From positions 310,001 to 374,000 of the forward strand of contig NZ_LN898211.1 in assembly GCF_001457795.1 (NCBI RefSeq): 64,000 bases of DNA. Direction: 5' to 3'. This stretch comes from Olsenella massiliensis. GTDB taxonomy: Bacteria; Actinomycetota; Coriobacteriia; Coriobacteriales; Atopobiaceae. How positions within the stretch are numbered: the first letter of the stretch is position 1; each line of letters starts with the position of its first letter. This document shows, piece after piece, positions 61,153 to 64,000 of the stretch. The translations under genes and the position numbers were made by a program. The notes under the pieces were generated by a model. That model made no database searches, was not told the origin of the DNA, and was given only the letters and a program-made list of their open reading frames with translations.

Positions 61153-62652
61153 TCAACCCTTGTCGATGATGCTCTCTTTGAGCGTCTCAAGCTGGTCAAG
61201 GAAGAGCCGGTCCTCCTTCATGGCCTTGTCCACCCAGATGATGCTGTGCTTGACGGTGGCGTGCGAACGCCCGCCAAACTTCTTGCCGATGTCGGCGAGG
61301 GTGTTGTCCGTGAGCGCGCGCGTGAGCCAGATGCCCACGTGACGCGGCTCCATGAGCTCCTTGTTGCGCTTTGACCCCACGAGCTCTGAGTGGGAGACGT
61401 CGTAGTGCCCCTCGACGGCCTTCTGGATCTGCTCGATGGTCACGGCGCGCTGGCCGCTGGGCCATTTGGCGTTCGCCAGACGGATGACGTCCTCCCGCCC
61501 CAGGGCGGCGCCCTTCTGCTCGAGCCGGCCGGCGTTCATGATGCAGGTCTGGACGAAGCCCTCTATGACGCGGATGTTGGTGCCCGAGCGCTCGGCCATG
61601 AGCTGACGCATGTCCTCGCTGATGCTGCCGGTGAGGCCTCCCACGTGCTCGCGTGCGGCGTCCTGGCGCATGCGCTCGTAGAAGGCGTTTATGAGGTTGA
61701 GCTTGAGCTCGTAGTCGGGCACCTGGATGCTCACGGTGACACCGGAGTCCATGCGGCTGGTCTCGCGCTCGTCGAACTTGCTCTCCCCCATGCCCAGCTG
61801 CGACGGCGATCGGTCGGCGGCGAGCACGATCTGCTTGCCATGGGCAATGAGGGCGTTGAAGGTCTCGAAGAAGAAGCGGATCGTGCCTGCCGCCGTGCGC
61901 ATGTTCTGCACGTCGTCGATGATGAGTATGTCGACGTTCTGGTAGTTGTTGGACAGGGCGCTGCGCGCCGAGGTCTCGCTGTTGTTCCAGGCGATGCGAT
62001 AGTCCTCCACGAACTCCGCCGCCGTGCGATACACGCAGACGCGCGACGGGTCGTTGGTGACCACGTAGTTTTGGATGGCCCGCAGAAGATGCGTCTTTCC
62101 CAGGCCGCTCTTCCCATAGATGAACAGCGGGTTGTATCCCTTGTTCTCTCCGTTGGCGACCTGCTTTGCCGCCTCGAAGGCCAGCATGTTCTCCTCGCCC
62201 GCGACGAAGCGCTCAAAGGTGAGCTTTGAGTCGGCGAGGTCGCTGGCGGTGTCCGCGAGCGGGCTGGCGTTTGCCGCCGCGCCGTCAGCCGGCGAGTGTG
62301 CCTCGGCGGGCGCCTGCGCGCGGGCCTCGGAGGTGATGCGCCTCAGCTCGCTGCTGGAAAGATGCGAGCTGGTGTCAATCTCCATCGACTCGCTCGGTTG
62401 CGCAAGGAGCACCCTCAGCTTTACCGGCTGGAAGGCCGCCTCGTTAAGGCAGGCCTCTATGAGCTGCGTGCACTGACGAATCTTCCTCTGGGCAAAGCCC
62501 AGGTTGGTGGAGATGGACAGCGCCGAGCCGTCAAAGCTGATGACGTCGCAGCTCTTAAGCATGGCGAGAACCGAAGGTGCCAGGCTCTTGGTGCCCAGCA
62601 TGACCAGCACGTCATGCCAGAGAAGCTTTGCGTCGTCCTGCGTCGAGTCCAT
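61153..62652 (-). CDS. dnaA: Chromosomal replication initiator DnaA
   Basis: A 499-residue AAA+ protein. Domain III holds Walker A IYGKSGLGKTHLLRAI (about 183), Walker B ILIIDDVQ and sensor regions; domain IV ends with the DNA-binding signature GGRSHATVKHSI. Domain II is an Ala/Ser/Pro linker. The ATG at 62652 has AGGTGG about 5 bases upstream and is preferred to the GTG at 62661. dnaN lies 277 bases downstream, the usual order. Confidence 0.96.
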   Translation of the reverse strand: MDSTQDDAKLLWHDVLVMLGTKSLAPSVLAMLKSCDVISFDGSALSISTNLGFAQRKIRQCTQLIEACLNEAAFQPVKLRVLLAQPSESMEIDTSSHLSSSELRRITSEARAQAPAEAHSPADGAAANASPLADTASDLADSKLTFERFVAGEENMLAFEAAKQVANGENKGYNPLFIYGKSGLGKTHLLRAIQNYVVTNDPSRVCVYRTAAEFVEDYRIAWNNSETSARSALSNNYQNVDILIIDDVQNMRTAAGTIRFFFETFNALIAHGKQIVLAADRSPSQLGMGESKFDERETSRMDSGVTVSIQVPDYELKLNLINAFYERMRQDAAREHVGGLTGSISEDMRQLMAERSGTNIRVIEGFVQTCIMNAGRLEQKGAALGREDVIRLANAKWPSGQRAVTIEQIQKAVEGHYDVSHSELVGSKRNKELMEPRHVGIWLTRALTDNTLADIGKKFGGRSHATVKHSIIWVDKAMKEDRLFLDQLETLKESIIDKG

Positions 62653-62723
62653 GTGGTCCACCTGACGCCCATGCGGGGCTGCGAGATTGTAGAAAAGTGA
62701 GCGCTCGTGGCGCGCAGTTCCCT

Positions 62724-62729
62724 AGTATA
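62724..62729 (-). promoter_or_regulatory. Probable -10 element of the dnaA promoter
   Basis: TATACT on the minus strand, about 75 bases before dnaA, with the AT-rich flank TTTTCATCA upstream. No good -35 hexamer is seen. Confidence 0.4.
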
Positions 62730-62764
62730 TGATGAAAACTCGCTCAGGTGAGGGAAAGTCGGCC

Positions 62765-63922
62765 TCATGCAGGATGAGCGTCGCCATCTGTCGCCGCGAG
62801 AAACGCCCTTCCCGCCGCGGAGAGGCGACGCTTCTGTTCGCCGCGCCGCTTGTTGACAAGCCCCAGGTCCTCCAATGACGAGAGCTCGCGCGACCAGGTG
62901 GGCTGAGAGCTCCCGTACGCCCTCATGAGGTCCGTGGGACCGACGCTCTCATGGTCGCGGAGAAACGAGAGGACGAGGTGGCCCCGCTCACTGATCTCAA
63001 GGGCGTGAGCTCCCGCCTCGTCGGCGGATGCGGCGCCAGGCACGGACGGCCACGGCGGCGCCGTGGGGTACGTCGCGGCGGGCAGGGGGGCTGATGGCGC
63101 CGATCCCCAGACCACCGAGCCCTGACTTTGGGTCGCGACGCCTGGCATGATGGACGGCATGGCGCCCGGCGTCGCCTGCGGCCATCCCGCCTGAGACTGC
63201 GCCTGATAGGAGGCGGCCGGGTGTGCGAGCGGCCATGAGACCGCCGTCCCAAACGGCGCGCTCGCCGCGGGTACGACCGTCGCCGCGGCCCCTGCGCCCA
63301 TGAGACCTGACGGCTGGGCGGGCCACGACGCCGTGGAGGGCTGCCCCGCCGCCTGAGGGGCGCACCCTGCCGTCCTCGTATCCGCATGTGGCGCCCTCAC
63401 GGCGGAGATGGTCACGACCGTGCCGGTGGAGATGTTGTCCTCGATGGTGAGGGCACCGCCCTTGTCCTGCATGTACTGCTGCACGTAGGGCAGCCCCGAC
63501 CCGACGCCTCGGATGTAGCGGCGCATCTCCTCCGTGGCCGAGCTGGTGCCAAACTGCAACGCCCGGTCCTTCTCCTTGATGCCGGGGCCCTGGTCTGAAA
63601 AGCGCAGGGTGTTGCCGTCGTCCAGGATGCTGATGGTCGGCTGGCGGAAGAAGGAGTGAATGAAGTTCTCCACGATCTCGCGAATGACCATGAAGGGCAC
63701 CGTGCTGCCCTGCTCCCTGGCGAGGCGGGACACCGTCGCCGTGATCTCGTCCAGATAGGGCCGGACGTCCTGGGGCTCTATGACGACGACGCGCGGCGCC
63801 GCGGAGACGTCGTCATAGACGGCGATGCGCGCGGGATACCTGACCACGAGCGTGTGCGTCTCGGATGGTGGGCCCTCGCCGGGATCGTCGTCTCCCACAA
63901 AGGGGAAGAAATCCCTGGCCAT
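62765..63922 (-). CDS. GHKL ATPase fused to a C-terminal winged-helix domain
   Basis: A 385-residue protein. Residues about 60-185 form a histidine-kinase-like ATPase: N box VIREIVENFIHSFF, G1 FSDQGPGIKEKD, G2 GVGSGLPYVQQYM. No histidine-phosphotransfer domain or sensor region is present, so it resembles an anti-sigma or regulatory ATPase. A Pro/Ala/Gly/Ser-rich linker spans about 190-300. The end, about 305-380, is a MarR-like winged helix: ISERGHLVLSFLRDHESVGPTDLMRAY, then SSLEDLGLVNKRR. GGAGGTGA precedes the ATG. It lies immediately upstream of dnaA on the same strand, a position that suggests control of replication or of its own operon. The 78 bases beyond, to the window edge, are AT-rich upstream DNA with no gene. 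Confidence 0.8.
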   Translation of the reverse strand: MARDFFPFVGDDDPGEGPPSETHTLVVRYPARIAVYDDVSAAPRVVVIEPQDVRPYLDEITATVSRLAREQGSTVPFMVIREIVENFIHSFFRQPTISILDDGNTLRFSDQGPGIKEKDRALQFGTSSATEEMRRYIRGVGSGLPYVQQYMQDKGGALTIEDNISTGTVVTISAVRAPHADTRTAGCAPQAAGQPSTASWPAQPSGLMGAGAAATVVPAASAPFGTAVSWPLAHPAASYQAQSQAGWPQATPGAMPSIMPGVATQSQGSVVWGSAPSAPLPAATYPTAPPWPSVPGAASADEAGAHALEISERGHLVLSFLRDHESVGPTDLMRAYGSSQPTWSRELSSLEDLGLVNKRRGEQKRRLSAAGRAFLAATDGDAHPA

Positions 63923-64000
63923 GGCCCCTCACCTCCCCTTTCGATATCCATTCGTCATTGTTGAAAACTTTCATCCAAAGTGCGATACGTGAATGGAATA

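Overview
The window looks like a GC-rich actinobacterial chromosome of the class Coriobacteriia, most like Olsenella or another Atopobiaceae. This is an inference from protein character, high-GC codon use and gene content; no 16S gene is present. It covers the left flank of the replication-initiation region. At the right end, on the minus strand, lie an ATPase/winged-helix gene, dnaA, dnaN, recF, a DUF721 (DciA-type) gene, gyrB and gyrA. Most genes are on the minus strand. No rRNA, CRISPR array or insertion sequence was seen.

Layout. 1-5.3 kb: an ascorbate-type PTS (IIA, IIC, IIB) with a split transketolase pair, transcribed away from a DeoR-family regulator. 5.3-8.7 kb: a PRC/MgtE_N/CBS membrane protein followed by a NRAMP-related transporter whose metal-site motifs are altered (DAGG, SPY), preceded by a long leader with a short proline-containing ORF. 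8.7-16.9 kb: PRC-barrel and YtxH proteins, a cyanophycin-synthetase-N-like coiled-coil protein, a CorC/HlyC protein, a polysaccharide flippase and a degenerate EF-G paralogue. 17-24 kb: an LDH-family dehydrogenase, purF, an RlmD-like methyltransferase, a frameshifted FAD oxidoreductase, an AbrB-like regulator beside a perfect palindrome, and a lipoprotein-like or membrane-anchored hydrolase. 24-30 kb: a 2004-residue surface adhesin with Cna-B repeats, a pilin-like domain and an LPRTD sorting signal.

30-43 kb is a purine region (purN, purM, purE, purD, purA) with a class B sortase gene, a pyridoxal kinase, a Nudix hydrolase and a DegV protein. It contains a clear assembly artefact. Between about 33266 and 35393 a piece of an aromatic amino-acid locus (end of aroC, complete pheA, start of aroE) is bounded by transposon-mosaic-end-like sequences and by Illumina TruSeq index adapter with a poly-A tail. 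Removing it places purE, a start codon with a good ribosome site, the sortase body, purM and purN in one line, so the insert appears to have cut the sortase gene.

43-53 kb: dnaB, the rplI-rpsR-ssb-rpsF operon with its terminator and a candidate S6:S18 leader, a DUF4013 protein, two tRNA-Ser genes, a TRIC-type channel, typA, tRNA-Ala, tRNA-Ile and a bifunctional-nuclease-family gene. 53-64 kb: the gyrA-to-dnaA block. I saw no DnaA-box cluster next to dnaA, so the origin may lie beyond the right edge.
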